A stretch of 64,000 bases of DNA from Canna indica (taxonomy: Eukaryota > Streptophyta > Magnoliopsida > Zingiberales > Cannaceae), in the NCBI GenBank assembly GCA_034359265.1, contig CP136890.1, positions 65,163,501 to 65,227,500 of the forward strand, read 5' to 3'. The notes beneath the pieces were generated by a model that worked only from the letters and a program-made list of their open reading frames with translations, was not told the DNA's origin and searched no databases. This document shows, one piece after another, positions 1-13,262 of this stretch. Numbering within the stretch: the first letter of the stretch is position 1; every line of letters begins with the position of its first letter. Both the position numbers and the translations under genes were made by a program.

Positions 1-89
1 TCAGTCTTTTTTTTTTTTTTAATTCAGTCTAGTCTGGTCATCTAACTATCTAAGATCAATTTTCTTTTTAAAAATTCAGAACTGAGAAT

Positions 90-3000
90 ATGGATAAGTC
101 TTGGATCCGCCATACGAGAAGAGCTAGCATTGATTATATAAGGGGCACTTTGGATTTTTTGAAGTTTGCATTTGAGAAATCGTCAAAAGATGGATAAATA
201 TTATGCCCTTGTGTGAGGTGCGTAAATGCATATTGGCATTCCGAAAAGAATGTATATGACCATATCATATGTTACGGGTTCCTTAAAGGTTATGTACGGT
301 GGATTTTTCATGGGAAAAATTCTGAACCCTCTACTTCCGCCGTCCAGACTTGTGATGATCAACAACCGGGATTCCAAGATGATATGCATGGCTTGGTGCA
401 TGATGCATTTTTTGTGCGTGCGCAAGAAAACATGGGAGACATAAATATTAATGATGCTAATGCTCAGTTAGGGAATGGCCTAGGATTGGAAATACTTGGG
501 GGAAACTCCGCAGGTGAATTTTTTGATTTACTTAGAGATGTAAAGCAAGAGTTGTACCCGAACTGCAGAAAATTTTCCAAGCTCTCAGGCATTGTACAAT
601 TTTATCATTTAAAATGTCTTAACAAATGGAGTAACAAATCATTTTCCATGTTGTTAGAACTCTTAAATGATATGTTGCCAGAGGGTAACACATTGCCGAG
701 GTCTTTGCCTGAGATGAAAAAAATTATTTCGAGCTTAGGTCTAGGGTATGAGAAGATTCATGCATGCCCTAACGATTGTAAGTTGTTCTTGAAAGATAAA
801 GAAAATGAAGAAACATGTTCAAGTTGTGGTTCTTCCGGATGGAAAGAAAGTATAGGTGACTTGGAAGATGACAATCAAGACACTTCTAAGAGAAAGAAGA
901 AAGCTGCAAAAACCTTGCGTTGGTTTCCTCTGAAGCCGAGACTACAAAGATTATTCATGCATTCAAAGACTGCATCTTTGATGAAATGGCATCAAGAGGA
1001 ACAAACAAAGGATGGGTTGTTGAGACACCTTGTAGATTCCAAGGCGTGGTAGCAATTCGACTGTTTCTATCCTAACTTTTCCTTCGAGCCTCGAAATGTG
1101 CGGCTGGGTTTGGCTTCTGATGGGTTTAATCCATTCAAGACAATGAATGTCACTCACAGCACTTGGCATGTCATACTTATACCATACAATTTACATCCTT
1201 GGGTGTGCATGAAACAACCTAATTTCATATTGTCATTGCTTATTCCTGGTCCAGAAAGTTTAGGTGATAAATTTGATGTATATATGCAGCCTCTGATTGA
1301 AGAATTGAAAGATTTATGGAATGAGGGTGTTGAGACTTTTGACACCTCAACAAATGAAAGATTTCAGATGCACGTTGCATTGATGTGGACCATTAATGAT
1401 TTTCCTGCATATGCGAGTTTGTCTGGATGGAGCACTAGAGGAGAGTATGCTTGTCCTTCTTGTGGTTTTGATACGGTGTCCAAATGGCTCAACCATAGCA
1501 AAAAGTATTGCTACATGGGACATCGACTATAGCTAAATCATAATCACATGTTTCGATACGATAGGAACTCTTTTGATGGAACCCAAGAATTTAGAAGTGC
1601 ACCTGAACCAGCTTCTGGAAGTTCAATATTAGAACAATTAGAGCGATTAAGAGATGAGAGAAATGAGGATTTGACTCGAGGTTGGAAGAAAAAGAGTATT
1701 TTCTTCAATTTGCCTTGCTGGGAGTATCATCTTTTGCATCATAACCTCGATGTGATGCACATTGAGAAAAATGTTACTGATAATATTCTTGGTACACTAT
1801 TAGGACAAGGAAAATCAAAGGATAATTATAAAGCACGATGTGACCTCCAACAAATAGGCCTAAGGAGTGAACTTCATCCAAAAAGTCGTCCAGGTTCTAA
1901 TGCCACGTACCTGCCCAAGGCCTGCTACCAGATGACTTTACAAGAGAAATATAGCTTTTTGAAAGTTTTGAAAGAGATAAAAGTTCCCGATGAGCTTTCA
2001 TGCAACCTTTCACGTTGTGTGATACTCAATCAACGTAAGCTCATTGGCCTTAAAAGTTATGACTGTCATATTTTAATGCAAGATCTTCTTCCTATAGCAA
2101 TACGTGGGTCATTACTTGATTGTGTGAGCTCGGTATTATTCGATTATGCTATTATTTTAAGGAGATTTGCTCTAAAGTTCTTGATGAAAGTCAACTTGAC
2201 CGACTTCAGTCTCAAGTTGCTCTCATATTATGTGAGCTGGAAAAAATATTTCCCCCATCTTTTTTCACCAGCATGGTGCATTTAGTTGTTCATTTAGCAG
2301 CTGAGGCAAAAATGGCAGGACCAGTCATGTACTGATGGATGTATCCTATTGAAAGGTATATAATGTTTATCACAAAATCTTATTTCTATAGTTTTGGCTA
2401 ATATTAAATTTTAAAAGGATCATCTCATGTCTTATATTAGGTTTCTTTTGACACTTAAGAATTATGTACGAAATAGAGCTCATCCAGAGGGCTCAATTGC
2501 AGAAGGATATATAGCTCGAGAATACCTTACATTTTGTTCCCGATATCTATCAAGAGTTGAGACTCACTTTAATCGACCTCTTCGAAATGATGATGGCCTT
2601 GATGAAGAAGAACCTACATCTGGTCGGCCACTTGGGAGAAAGAGGTACCAAGGGTTCAAAGTTAGAAAACGAAAACGAGTGTGAAGAGTTCACCTAGACA
2701 AAAGAACATTTGTGCAAGCACATCGTTTTGTGCTATTTAACAATGATTCGGTTGCTCCTTTTCGAAAGTAAGATTACTTTATAATTAATTAACTCTTGAT
2801 ATGTTATCAATGATAGATTTCTATACTATACTTACGATTATATGTTATAAGGTTTTTATTTTTTGAGTATTTAATAAAGGGAGCATGAGGAATTTATTAA
2901 AAGAAGTAGTCGTCCATGCCATTTATCAAAATTTGAAATCCAAAAGAAACATAGTGAAGGTTTTCCTGATTGGTTCCGTTCACGGGTAAGTTAAATAAGC

Positions 3001-3728
3001 ATAAGTATGAATTTTCCATATATATATATATATTACTAACTCACGATAAATGTTCTAGGTGGCACGTTTATGTGATGAAGGGAAAGTAGACAAGAACGAT
3101 GAAATCATGTATCTTTCCAAGGGTCCTTTGGAATCAACAAGGAGATATACATGTTATATGGTCAACGGCTTTAGGTTTCACACTAAAGATCGTGAGAGAT
3201 TGTTGAAAACTCAAAACAATGGAGTTGTTGTGTCTATCAATGCAACAAGCTATGCTAGTGCGAGAGACAGACGTCCTATTGAAGGAGAAATTAATTTTTT
3301 GACATACTGAAAGACATTATTCAGTTGAACTATCATGGGAGACTCAAAGTAGTGTTTTTCAAATGTGATTGGGTTGATGTCAATAGAGGGGTTAAGAAGG
3401 ATAAATTTGGTTTGACCCTTGTAATTTCTCTTATTTAATCCACAAAGGTAATAATTTGTTGGATGACCCATTTATTTTGGCATCGCAAGCGAACAAAGTA
3501 TTTTACATAAGAGATGAAAGACACCAGGATTGGCTCATTGTCAAGCATGCTAAACTAAGAGACACATTTGATATGGGCAGCGAACCTTTGGGGCAAGATA
3601 TTGTTGAAACTTCTAATGTTGTGCTCGAGAATTTGACCTTGGCTCATGATGATGTTGATGATGATGGAGTTGATGAAGAGCTCATTGAAGATGATACCAC
3701 CGATGAATATGGAGATGATATTATCTAG
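90..3728 (+). pseudogene. TNP2-like CACTA transposase, degenerate
   Basis: This encoded the transposase that binds and cuts CACTA ends. The start is the ATG at 90, opening MDKSWI, followed by the transposase-associated domain with the CPCVRC motif (in frame after a TAA at 195). The Cys-rich segment with CPNDC and CSSCG lies near 765-830. The Tnp2 catalytic core follows, with GLASDGFNPF near 1110-1140 and CPSCG near 1455. Further stops lie at 1050 (TAG after SKAW) and 1530 (TAG), and a frameshift near 2115-2130 moves the frame by one base. The DUF4218 part (CELEKIFPPSFF near 2230, then WMYPIER) is followed by a probable intron at about 2356-2440 that joins cleanly to FLLTLKNYVRN. DUF4216-like sequence runs from about 3059 to 3530 with another frameshift near 3305. 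The protein ends in an acidic Asp/Glu-rich tail, as is common in this family. At least five lesions rule out a functional product. Confidence 0.9.
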
Positions 3729-5042
3729 CTTGATATGAACTTTGAAAAAGTAATATTGTTATTTTCTATTTTTAGATCATCACATATGTTGGATTTTTAT
3801 TTTTTACTTGAAGTTTACTTGAATTCTAGTTTACTTGAAGTAAGTTCTTATAAGTAAATACTTGTAGCTTTCTCACTTGCAAATCTTAAACTTTGATATT
3901 TCTTTGAATATGTGTTGTCATAGAATCTTGAAAAGCACAGATAATATGCAGGCACACATTTATGAAGCTATAAAACCCTCAGATTAAGGTGCTGAGAAGT
4001 TATCTTTACAATTACAAATGATACAGACCAAATTGCTAAAATATATTGTTTCCTAATTAATATTTGACATGCTGAATTGGATCTCCAAGAGTTTGTGTAT
4101 TTGAAATCTATATTTATCTATGTGTCAATAATTTATTTTCTTCTTTTATTTTCCTGGAATCTCTATGTATGTTGGTGATCTTTCATGCATCAGGTAGTAG
4201 TCTTCTAATAAATAAGTAACATATTAGTTCTTTAATATGTGTTGTCGTTTGGCTTACAATAGAAAATCCTGCATATAAAATAGAGAATTGTACTGGTCCA
4301 GGGTAAGTTGTTCATACTCTGTTGAGAAGTGCATTTTGAAGTATTCCTCATTTGAAACGTACATATGATCTTCTATTAGGTTTTTTTTTTTTCAGCCCTT
4401 GAGATGGTTATAGATTCATCTTGATATGTTTAGCTGATGGTGACATGAACTATCTTATTGTTTGCTCATTCAGGGTGTTGTGCAGAAATTACCTCCTCTA
4501 CGACCATTATGTTTAGTTCTTTAAGTCTTTTTGCAGCAACGGGAGTTGAATGAGGTTTTGCTATGTTATGATCAACAAATTCTCGTGCTTGTTTATTTAC
4601 ATTAGAATTTAGAACAATGTCTTAACTCATTTGGAATTTTCACAGGTTTATTCAGGTGGAATTGGTTCTTATGCACTTCTTGTGATGCTAATAGCATACT
4701 TACAGGGAAAGAGATCTTTTAATATTGGCACATCATTACATATTTACATTCTAGAAATCATCCAGCATATATTTAGCTCAAAGAAGCCTTCCAATATTTT
4801 CTTGTTCATACATGCTTGTTCAGCATAGTTCTACATTTTTTAGAAGATTATTTGATTTTTCTATTTGTGAATTGTGTTTGAAACAAACCATCTGCTCTTA
4901 GTGGAGTTTATCTAATTGTCATTTTTAGATGATCGCTTGTTTACTACTTTTTGCTTTATTGTGCTACTTTGCTCTTAATTTATTATTTTACATTTATTAT
5001 CATTGTTCTCTCTAATTTTTGTCCTTTCTTCTTAGGCAATAA
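3729..5042 (+). other. CACTA internal sequence between its two genes
   Basis: AT-rich DNA with no convincing reading frame. The short open frame at 4631-4828 resembles nothing I recognise. Its position between the TNP2-like gene and the second En/Spm gene suggests untranslated or intronic CACTA DNA. No separate element boundary is visible. Confidence 0.5.
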
Positions 5043-7195
5043 ATGGCAAAGTGTAAACGTTTGAATATTATAGTCGAGCAACATCGGGATAAAACTTCTA
5101 ACTCACAAACCGAAGATCCTACGCAATTAGAGCACCAATCCCAATTTTCTGATCAGCAGCCTGATGCTAGCACAAATATTTCAAGTATGTCTAGAATACT
5201 TATAGAGGATGAACATAAACTTTAATAAGCTTTGAAAATGTTTTAGTTGCATCAATTCAGTAGTAATCCACATGTTATCAATTTATTATGCTCCTCATTT
5301 TGAATTTCTTTTACTGAATATTATTTATTATATAATGGTTTGTTGGTAGAAAGAGCCTTCTAATATGTTATAGTTGAAATAGATGATTCACAACAACCTA
5401 GAAAGGTTCGAGGTCTTACTCTCATGTCTGATATATGGGATTTGGATGAAAATGAGCATGTTGTTATTGAAGTTGATCCCGTAACACATATACCAGCCAG
5501 AGGAGATGATGGTGACCTCGCAAGACTTATAGGAACCATGGTGAGGATGTCTAACCTTGCCCCGATTGATTACTTGTCTTGGCTCCATATGCTAGAACAT
5601 ATGAAGGATGAAATGTGGAGAATAGTCGAGGTAAAATTCATTCTTAAAATTCATTCTACTTAATTTTTCTTTGTAATTGCTCGAAATATCTAATTGTTTG
5701 ATTTCTTTTATAGTCAAAATTCAAATTTGTGTCATCTTCAAATGATGATACGAAGAAGTGGGTCATGAGAAAAATGAATGATCAATGGATTAGAAGTCTG
5801 ATTTGAAGTCTAGAGGGATTGATGATAGCCTCACTGAAGAAGAAATGCTTGTGAAAATGCCTGATGATCGTGTTGACAAAGATCAATACAAGAAGCTTGT
5901 ACGATATTGGTGCACTGAGAAAGCTAAGGTATGAGACCTTTGAATAGACTTTGATTTTTAATTATCATTGATAGTATGTAAAATTGATATATTGTGTATA
6001 AGTTACTGAAAACTAGTACACCATTCTATAAAAATAATATTTTGTTAATTTATTTTCTTGAATAGGAAATTAGTTCAAAGAACAAAGGAAATCGTGCAAA
6101 ATATGATGAGCCTCATTGCTTGTGAACAAGATCACTTCAAAAATTTATTCGAGAGAAGGTAATTAATTTTGTTTTTATGGCTAATTTATTGCAAAGATGA
6201 TTTATTTTTATATTTTATTTGCAAATATTCTTATAGTTAGATGACTTTTCAAAATATTCATTTAGACTAAGGAAGCTAATGGGATTACACCTTCCTGAGC
6301 TCAAATATAAATTGGTAGCCGCACTCACAAGGATGGAAATATTCTAAATGATAGAGCAACTCATGTGGTGGTATGTAAATATATTTCAATTATTGGTGCT
6401 TGGATAATTACATGTGGTATGTAAATATATAATTCTGATCCAAAAGAAACATGTGGTATGTATATTCTGATCATTATAATGGATATGTAAATATATAATT
6501 CTAATTGATTAATTTATGTAAATGGATCTCTTGTAAATGGCTCACTCATTCAGTTCTTGCAACATCCCTATTGATTAAGTTTCTTGTGTTTTTTAAAGAT
6601 TTTTAGTCTTTTCGAAGAAAGTTTTGTACTCGGTTTTAATATAAGTCATTTTGAGTTGTTTGCTTGTCTTCTCTATTATACTTGGTTATTGTTTAATTTT
6701 CATTTATTTAATATCAGGAGCATATGAAAACTACTATGAATGAACTTGGTGAAACTTCAGAAGTATATACATCTTGGAAGAATGATGTATATTCAAAAAT
6801 TAAAGGACCAGAGTAGAAGGGGCATCTTCGATGCGTCGATAGCATTACATCTTCCTCTAAAACAAAACAACCTCCACCATCTCAAGTGTATGAAGAGAAC
6901 CAAGAATTAAGGGAGAAAATTAAAGGGTAAGAAGGATTATTTACTAGCATGTTGACTGTACTTCAGAGTCGATTTGGTGATGAAGAAATCACTAATATTG
7001 CAAATGCAGCAAATCGACTTTTCAATAAATAGGTATACTAATTTATTTTGTAATTTTTTTGTAAGATTTATGATCCTTATATATATGATGTTCCTTAAAT
7101 TATATAGGTGCCAGAAGCCAATAGTGGTCCTGACAATTCTCCGAATAATTTGATGTGTTCTTCTTCGTCAAGTTGTCGCGACTCAAATCCTAATG
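5043..7195 (+). pseudogene. Second CACTA gene, TNPA/Ptta-En/Spm-like (transposase_24 type), degenerate
   Basis: Several exon-like segments lie in one direction: 5043-5225 (starts MAKCKRLNIIVEQ), about 5380-5632 (RKVRGLTLMSDIWDL), 5715-5930 (KWVMRKMNDQWI, then DQYKKLVRYWCTEKAK), 6066-6160 (SSKNKGNRAKYDEPHCL), 6245-6370 (GSRTHKDGNILNDRATHVV) and 6718-7032 (EENQELREKI, then an FGDEEITNIANAANR helix), ending near 7195. The order Arg-Gly-Leu-Thr start, NR-x-K region, G-S-R-T-H-K motif and terminal coiled coil is that of the plant Ptta/En/Spm transposase family, thought to bind subterminal repeats. Stops interrupt several segments (for example after CL at 6123 and after GPE at 6814). The LINE begins just beyond the last visible exon and probably separates it from the 3' end. 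Confidence 0.75.
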
Positions 7196-7249
7196 GTAAA
7201 AAACTTTTAGTACCTTACTTTTTTTTTCGAAAAATAAAAATTTTATTTA

Positions 7250-10200
7250 TTAATTTCTTATAGATCCAGAACCAACTACATCAAAGAGTAGAACATAGTT
7301 CAGTGCAGGAGGTCGGACTGAGGTCCATACAGAACAATCCCTGGTAATATATGCATGCCTTGCTACCCAGTGGGTAGCTTCATTTGCTTCCCTAAGACAA
7401 AATGAGAAGCCTACTTGACATCTATGTCTAAGAGAATTAATATTATCCATGGTGGCTAAAATAGCCCATGGAACTGGTGCAGCCAGATTTAAAGCATCTA
7501 TTACAATCTTGGAATCCGACTCAATAATGAAGGACTTAAAAATTATTTTCAACAGCATTCTTCATAGCCCATTTTATTGCCTTAGCTTCCCGTTCAAGAG
7601 CACTTTGTCCCGCGCAAGTTTTACCCTTGTCCAGAAAACATCTTCCAGCCGAGTCACGAACCACAAAGCCAATACTTCCTGCAAAATCAAGGAACGACGC
7701 ATCACAATTAATTTTTAAACAATCCTGGTTAGGGGGAATCCATTTTATCAAGAATTGATTGGGCCTTGGATTTCCCTCAGGTAAAAACTTACCTTTGTAA
7801 TCATTGGTGAAAGCCAATATATGGGTCACTAGGATCGCAGGGGAAGGCTGCCTAGCTTCATGCAACATTTTATTTCTAATAAACCAAATGAACCAACAGG
7901 AGTTGGCAATTAGCATTAACCTAAACTTCTCAACTCCACTAGGGGAGGAGGAATAGGCCAGCCATTCACCAGAGCTCCAGTTTACTCGAATCAAAAAATC
8001 AAACCCAGATAAGTGGCCCAATTTGTCCCAAATATAGGAGGAAAAACTACAATCGAAAAATAAATGTTGGGTGGATTCTGAATGATTTTGGCATAATGGA
8101 CAGAGATCAAAGTCTAGAATTTTCAAATAAGAAAGACGGGATCCGGTAGGGACTCTTTGATGGATTAATTTCCAACAAAATATTTTAACTTTAGGTGCAG
8201 TACAAAGTTTCCAAATATTTTTCCAAGGAAATAAATTTTGAGAAGACATAGGGTCTGGTTCAATATTTTTAAGAAATAAATATGCCGATTTGGCAGTAAC
8301 GCTACCCCCGGATTCCTTACACCAGATTGTTTTATCATCATTAGGCATCCAAGGCACCTCAATTCTCGATATGATTTCCCCCAACACAGGACCAAATAAG
8401 TTATCCAAATCAGTAAACAACCAAGATTGATGGCAAATAAGAGAGCTTACATCAGTATCATAATTCAACAGATCCACATTCAAATAAGTTGGTTTTAAAT
8501 GAAATGGCAGATCAGTAACCCAAGCATCAAGAAACATAGCAGAATTACCTCTAGATTTTATTATTCTAATAAAGCCAGGCAAAAGAAGGTTAAAAGCTTT
8601 TCTGAAAAGCCTCCAACTCCAGGAACAATTTTTCTCAGGATTATGAAAAGAAAGGATTAAGTTCTTATATTTAGAAGAAACTATATTAATCCAAAGAGAG
8701 GAATTTCCATTTAAGTAATTTTGGACTCTTTTGGCTTGCAAGGACAAGGTTTTACATGATAAATCATGAATATCTAAACCTCCATCCGATTTGGATTTAG
8801 TGACTCTATCCCAATTGATTAAATGGATTCCATGTCCAGAATTTCCATTAGACCAGAGAAACTCTTTAGTGAGCTGCTCCATTTTATTGATAAATCTAGA
8901 TGAACACCAGGATACAGCTAAAGAATGCAAAGGGATTGAATTGATCACAAAGTTAATAAGAACAACCCGACCAGCCTGAGATAAATAGGAGTTCTGCCAG
9001 GATCCAAGTCTGGCCTTGACACGGTCTAGAATTAATTCTTGGGCCACATCATTTACCCGACTTGGAGCAATAATGGCTCCTAAATACTTAAATGGGAACT
9101 TACCTCTACGCATCCCCAAAAAATTACATATATTCATAGCACAATTCCTATTGGTGGCTTTCGGAAAAAAAATTTCAGACTTTGCGAAGTTAACAAATTG
9201 ACTAGAGAAGCATTCATATTTTTCAAAAATAGTTTTGATTGCACACAAGCTTTTTTTATTTGCCTTGAAAGCTAATAAAATGTCATCAGCGAACATTAAG
9301 TGAGAGATAGACGGTCCATTTCTAAATTTGAAGGGGGTAATCTGATTACAATTAACATCTACATTGATCAAGTTAGTTAAAACTTGAGCAGTAAGAACAT
9401 AAAGATAAGGTGACAACAGGTCTCCTTGTTGGATTCCCCTAAAGGATTTGAATGTTTCCAACAACTCAGCATTTATAAGGCAGGTAAAAGAAGCAGAAGA
9501 TAAACAAGGATTTAACCATTTTAAAAACTTTTCAGGAAAATTGCATGCTTTCAAAACGCGGATGATAGCAGGCCAAGCAATTTTATCATACGCTTTTTCC
9601 AAATCTATCTTTACAAGAATATAAGGAACTCTTGCTTTAGATTTAAACAGGGAGTGAGCAAGCTCCTGAGCAATCAGGATATTGTCATGAATATTTTTGC
9701 CTTTAATAAAGGCAGTTTGCTCAGGGCTCACCAAATTAGGCACTAAGAGCTTAATTATATTAGCTAGAATTTTAGCTAAAATGCGATAAGATAAGTTGCA
9801 CAGAGCAATTGGGCGGAAATCCTTTACAACCCTAGGATTGTTACATTTAGGGATAAAGCAAAGAGCTATTTTATTCCAATCCAGAGGCATAAAAGCAGTG
9901 TCATGAAAATAGTTCAAGCATTTCATAAAAGATTCCGAAATTATGAACCAATATGCCTTGTAGAATTCAGCCGTAAAGCCATCTAGGCCAGGGCTTTTTC
10001 CATTCGGCATGCTTTTAATAACATTGAAGACTTCATCAGAATAGAAAGGAGAAATAAGAGATCTAGCATCTAAGTCTGAAATGCTTCTAAATTGCATATT
10101 ATCACATATATCAACAAAAGAAGCATTTGATTCCGACCATAAATTATGGTAATGATCATTAAAAGCATTAATAATATCAGAGTTATCATTCGAAACAGAA

Positions 10201-11384
10201 CCATCATCAGTATGAAGAGCAGTAATTTAATTTATTCTACGGTGAATTGTGGCAATACGGTGAAAATAAGCTGAATTGGAGTCACCATCCTCAATCCGGC
10301 AATACGGTGGCAATACGGCGAATTTGTTTTTGCTTTTGACCACCATTTTAAATTGATTTGCCGTCTAATAGCATTAGCTTTGTTATATAGGCCCCTAAGG
10401 GTCAACTCATTATTAGTATCTAATCCTATCAAGGCATCAATCATTTCTAAAGATTCAATTTCAACCAATGTAGTATTCAAGGAATGTTCAAGATTGCCTA
10501 AGCAATTTTTGTTTCAAAGTGATAAAGCTTTACGAGTGAATCTCAAACCCATTTCAGAAAAACAATGAGGGGATAAGGTCTGAGAAGGTTTATTCCAAGC
10601 TATCTGGATAACCTTCTAGTCTCAGGGTATTCAACCCAAAAACCTTGGAATTTAAACAATTTATTCAGAACAAATGATTGGGCAATTTTTATAAGAAGAG
10701 GGGCATGGTCTGATGACCCACGGGGCAGATGAACAACTGAGGTCGATTCAAAAAAATGCAACCAAGCTGCATTACAAAAAGCACGATCCAATCGGATAAG
10801 AATACAATGAGAGCCGAAGCGATTGTTGCACCATGTAAAAGGAACTCCGGAAAAACCCAAATCAACAAGACTGTTGTTATAAACAAATTCACGAAAATCA
10901 ACTACGAATTTTTTAGAACCACTAAAAGGTAAACCACCTTTTTTATTTGAATCATTAAGGATAGCGTTAAAATCACCACACTTGAGCCACGGAAAAGATG
11001 AGAAATCAAGTTTCTTGAATGAATTCCAAAACATACTCCGGATAGAAGGATTCGTACTTGCTTAAACATTTGAAAAAAGGAAGGGGGGGAATCTTTAGAA
11101 CCAATTACTGCAAAAATACACTGAGATTGAAGCGATAATACCTGAACATTTAGAACAGTGGAATTCCAGGCGATCAATAGACCCCCCGAAGCCCCAGCCG
11201 TTGGTTGGGCCATGCCAACCCAATTTCGACCAATAGACTTAACAAATTTGTTAGCTAAACTTGAATCAAAATGAGTTTCTTGTAAAGCAACAAGGCTAAT
11301 CGAAAATTTACGAATCATAATACGCACCTCATCTCTTACCTTGCGGCGCCAAGCGTCCCAGGTGTTCCAGCAAAGGCAATTCAT
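7250..11384 (-). pseudogene. LINE 1 ORF2: endonuclease-reverse transcriptase-RNase H polyprotein
   Basis: The ATG at 11384 overlaps the ORF1 stop. The N-terminal apurinic-like endonuclease reads MNCLCWNTWDAWRR, LVALQETHFD and, after a frameshift near 11070, CGDFNAIL, TWCNNRF and a late SSDHAPL. A second disruption near 10330-10220 contains a small local duplication. From 10097 an 853-residue frame is open. It carries the RT palm with VKIDLEKAYD (about residues 162-171), GIQQGDLLSP and the catalytic FADD (residues 269-272), then a zf-RVT domain with CPLC and H-x4-C, then the start of RNase H (INCDASF, EREAKAIKWA). One more frameshift at about 7540 separates the rest of RNase H (IIESDS, REANEATHWVARHA), which ends at 7250. 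RT catalytic residues are intact, but the polyprotein is broken in at least three places. Confidence 0.9.
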
Positions 11385-13255
11385 GAGGAAACATTATCGG
11401 GAAGCAGCTCGGTCATAGTCGAGTCATCAGGACCGGATGCAGATACTATCGGAGCATTAACCATAGCGGGCTCGGCCATAGTGGCGTCACGAGCAAGGGC
11501 AGAGGGAATGTTCAACAAAGACTTCGATCCACGGGGTCTTTTAGATCTAGATATTTCATAAGGGTTAACAGAAGACGGAGGGATTTTAGGTGGACGACCC
11601 CCCTTTTTGACTGATCTAGGATTTGGTTTCACCATAGGCAGTAAGGAATACCCTGGTTTAGCGGTTGCAAAAACGAAGGAAAGATCGGATACCAGTTGTT
11701 CCATGGGTCGACTCGGAGGGGGGGATCGAATAGGTTGGGAAGAAGGAGAAGGTTGAGGCTTATCAGGTGGGAGAGAAGAAGGTTTCTTATCGCTTACAAA
11801 CATGGGTTGAGCAGCCGAATTGGTAATATATTGTTTAGGGATCCATGACTGGGGTTTAAAGGGTTCATTTTGCTGAGAGACACATGGAAGTAATCCATCA
11901 TAAGGGTTTTTAAAAGTAACAACGTCGTCACGATTGGAAGCAGCTGAGTGACCGCGCGAAACGGTGTGAGATCTAGGTTGATTAATAGCAGGATTATTAC
12001 CCATATCTTTTATGTTAGGCAAGTGAGGTGGGGGGCCCGAGGCGTCATTATGAGAATTGACGGGAGGACGATTCGCATTAACCATCGAATCCAAGTTTGG
12101 GGCGGGAATCACGCCATCGACATCTCAATCCTTCCCGGCATTGGCCACGTGAGACTCGCGTGAATGGCTTCGGTCTCGGGCCCGCACCATACCAGGCCGT
12201 GAGATAGATTGTGATCGATCTCCTCGACGGTGGTTACGCCGGCCCCGGCCAACAAGCATCCATGGGCCACACGTCGGCACCGGGCCGTCATTCGAAGGCA
12301 TATTAGTTGCAAAAATGGAACCACTCATGGGTTCAAAACCAGAATCAAGAGACCTTTCAGAAGACACTGAGGAATTTTGTTTCAAAGATTTACAATCCAC
12401 TTCGCGATGACCAATGAGACCACAAGAAAAACAAACCTGCGGAAGATTTTCATAGGATATTGGTTGAAAGAATTCGTGGTTGGGCTCCCCAATCCACAAG
12501 CCTTGTCTTAGAGGCTTAGATAAATCCAACTCGACGCATACACGAACATACCGACACCGAACAAATTCAAAAGATCATTTATCAATGCTTAAAATTTTGC
12601 CCAACGATCGGGCCAAAAGGGAAATAGAATCAGCATTCCATAACTCCAGCGGTAAACCAACGAAACGAATCCAAACAGGCGCCGAAGAAAAAAATTCACA
12701 CCATGGTCGAAATAAAGGGCGCCATGGAACCAAACGAAGAGAATGACCTCTCAAGGAATATGGTCCTCCAGTGAGGACCGAGGTTGAAGACATAGCATTT
12801 TGAAATCGAAAAACATAGTAGCCATCTTCCAGATCTATCGCAGAAACAAAGCCACGGTCGGAGAAAACACGGGAAGCCCAGGAATTAACAATCGATAATG
12901 TGCCCAAAAAAATTTCCAATAAGGCTATTCTCCCTAGGAGAAGACCAAGAAGAAATATGCTCTTGGGTAAAATGAACAAAATCGGACATCGAAGCGTGAA
13001 TCTACCGTAAGCTAGGGTTAGAGTTTACCTTATCCCAGGAAACATCCTACCCCGGAGAACTTGAACCCAGGTGAGCGGAGTTTTACTCCCCTCAGGGTGT
13101 GGATCCGAGCCGACAGGGGGGTGAGTGAACGACGATCGTGCTGCAGCCGAAATCGCTATCGATGGAGCGAGATTTTTTCCTCGGTCTGGCGAAGGGGCGT
13201 GAGGCGAAGAAGCAAAAGAAGGAGACCCGCGATCAGGAGGTCGCGGAGGAGCCAT
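11381..13255 (-). pseudogene. LINE 1 ORF1: DUF4283 / CCHC zinc-knuckle nucleic-acid-binding protein
   Basis: This encoded the gag-like RNA-binding protein of the LINE. From the ATG at 13255 it reads a Pro/Ser-rich leader with LTWVQVLRGRMFPG, then stops at 13025. The DUF4283 domain follows at about 12960-12590 (DGYYVFRFQ, GGPYSLRGHSLRLVPW, WIRFVGLPLELW). A knuckle CFSCGLIGHREVDC at about 12440-12400 fits CX2CX4HX4C with all ligands present. A Ser/Pro-rich tail runs to the stop at 11381. All long segments share one frame but are broken by stops near 13025, 12575 and 12125. A T7 run near 12905 appears to hold one extra T, because the MSDFVHFTQEH segment upstream of it lies in a neighbouring frame. 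The stop TGA overlaps the ORF2 start as ATGA. Confidence 0.85.
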
Positions 13256-13262
13256 TTTTTCC

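Larger units (their letters stand above)
7219..13262 (-). mobile_element. LINE 1: plant L1-type non-LTR retrotransposon, near full length
   Basis: Read on the minus strand the order is ORF1 (DUF4283 plus zinc knuckle), endonuclease, reverse transcriptase, zf-RVT and RNase H, which is the plant L1 layout. The 3' end is marked by a run of T on the plus strand at 7219-7227, preceded in element sense by an A/T-rich tail with tttttatttttcg. The 5' limit is placed just upstream of the ORF1 start at 13255 because CACTA subterminal repeats resume soon after. I could not find a convincing target duplication, so the 5' boundary is approximate. It is nested in the CACTA element. Confidence 0.88.

Noticed and set aside
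7219..13262. Target-site duplication for LINE 1 (taaaaaac...tttt on the left, taaaaaatttt on the right)
   Set aside because: The similarity is A/T-run based, needs an indel and does not abut the tail; not good enough to fix the 5' end.
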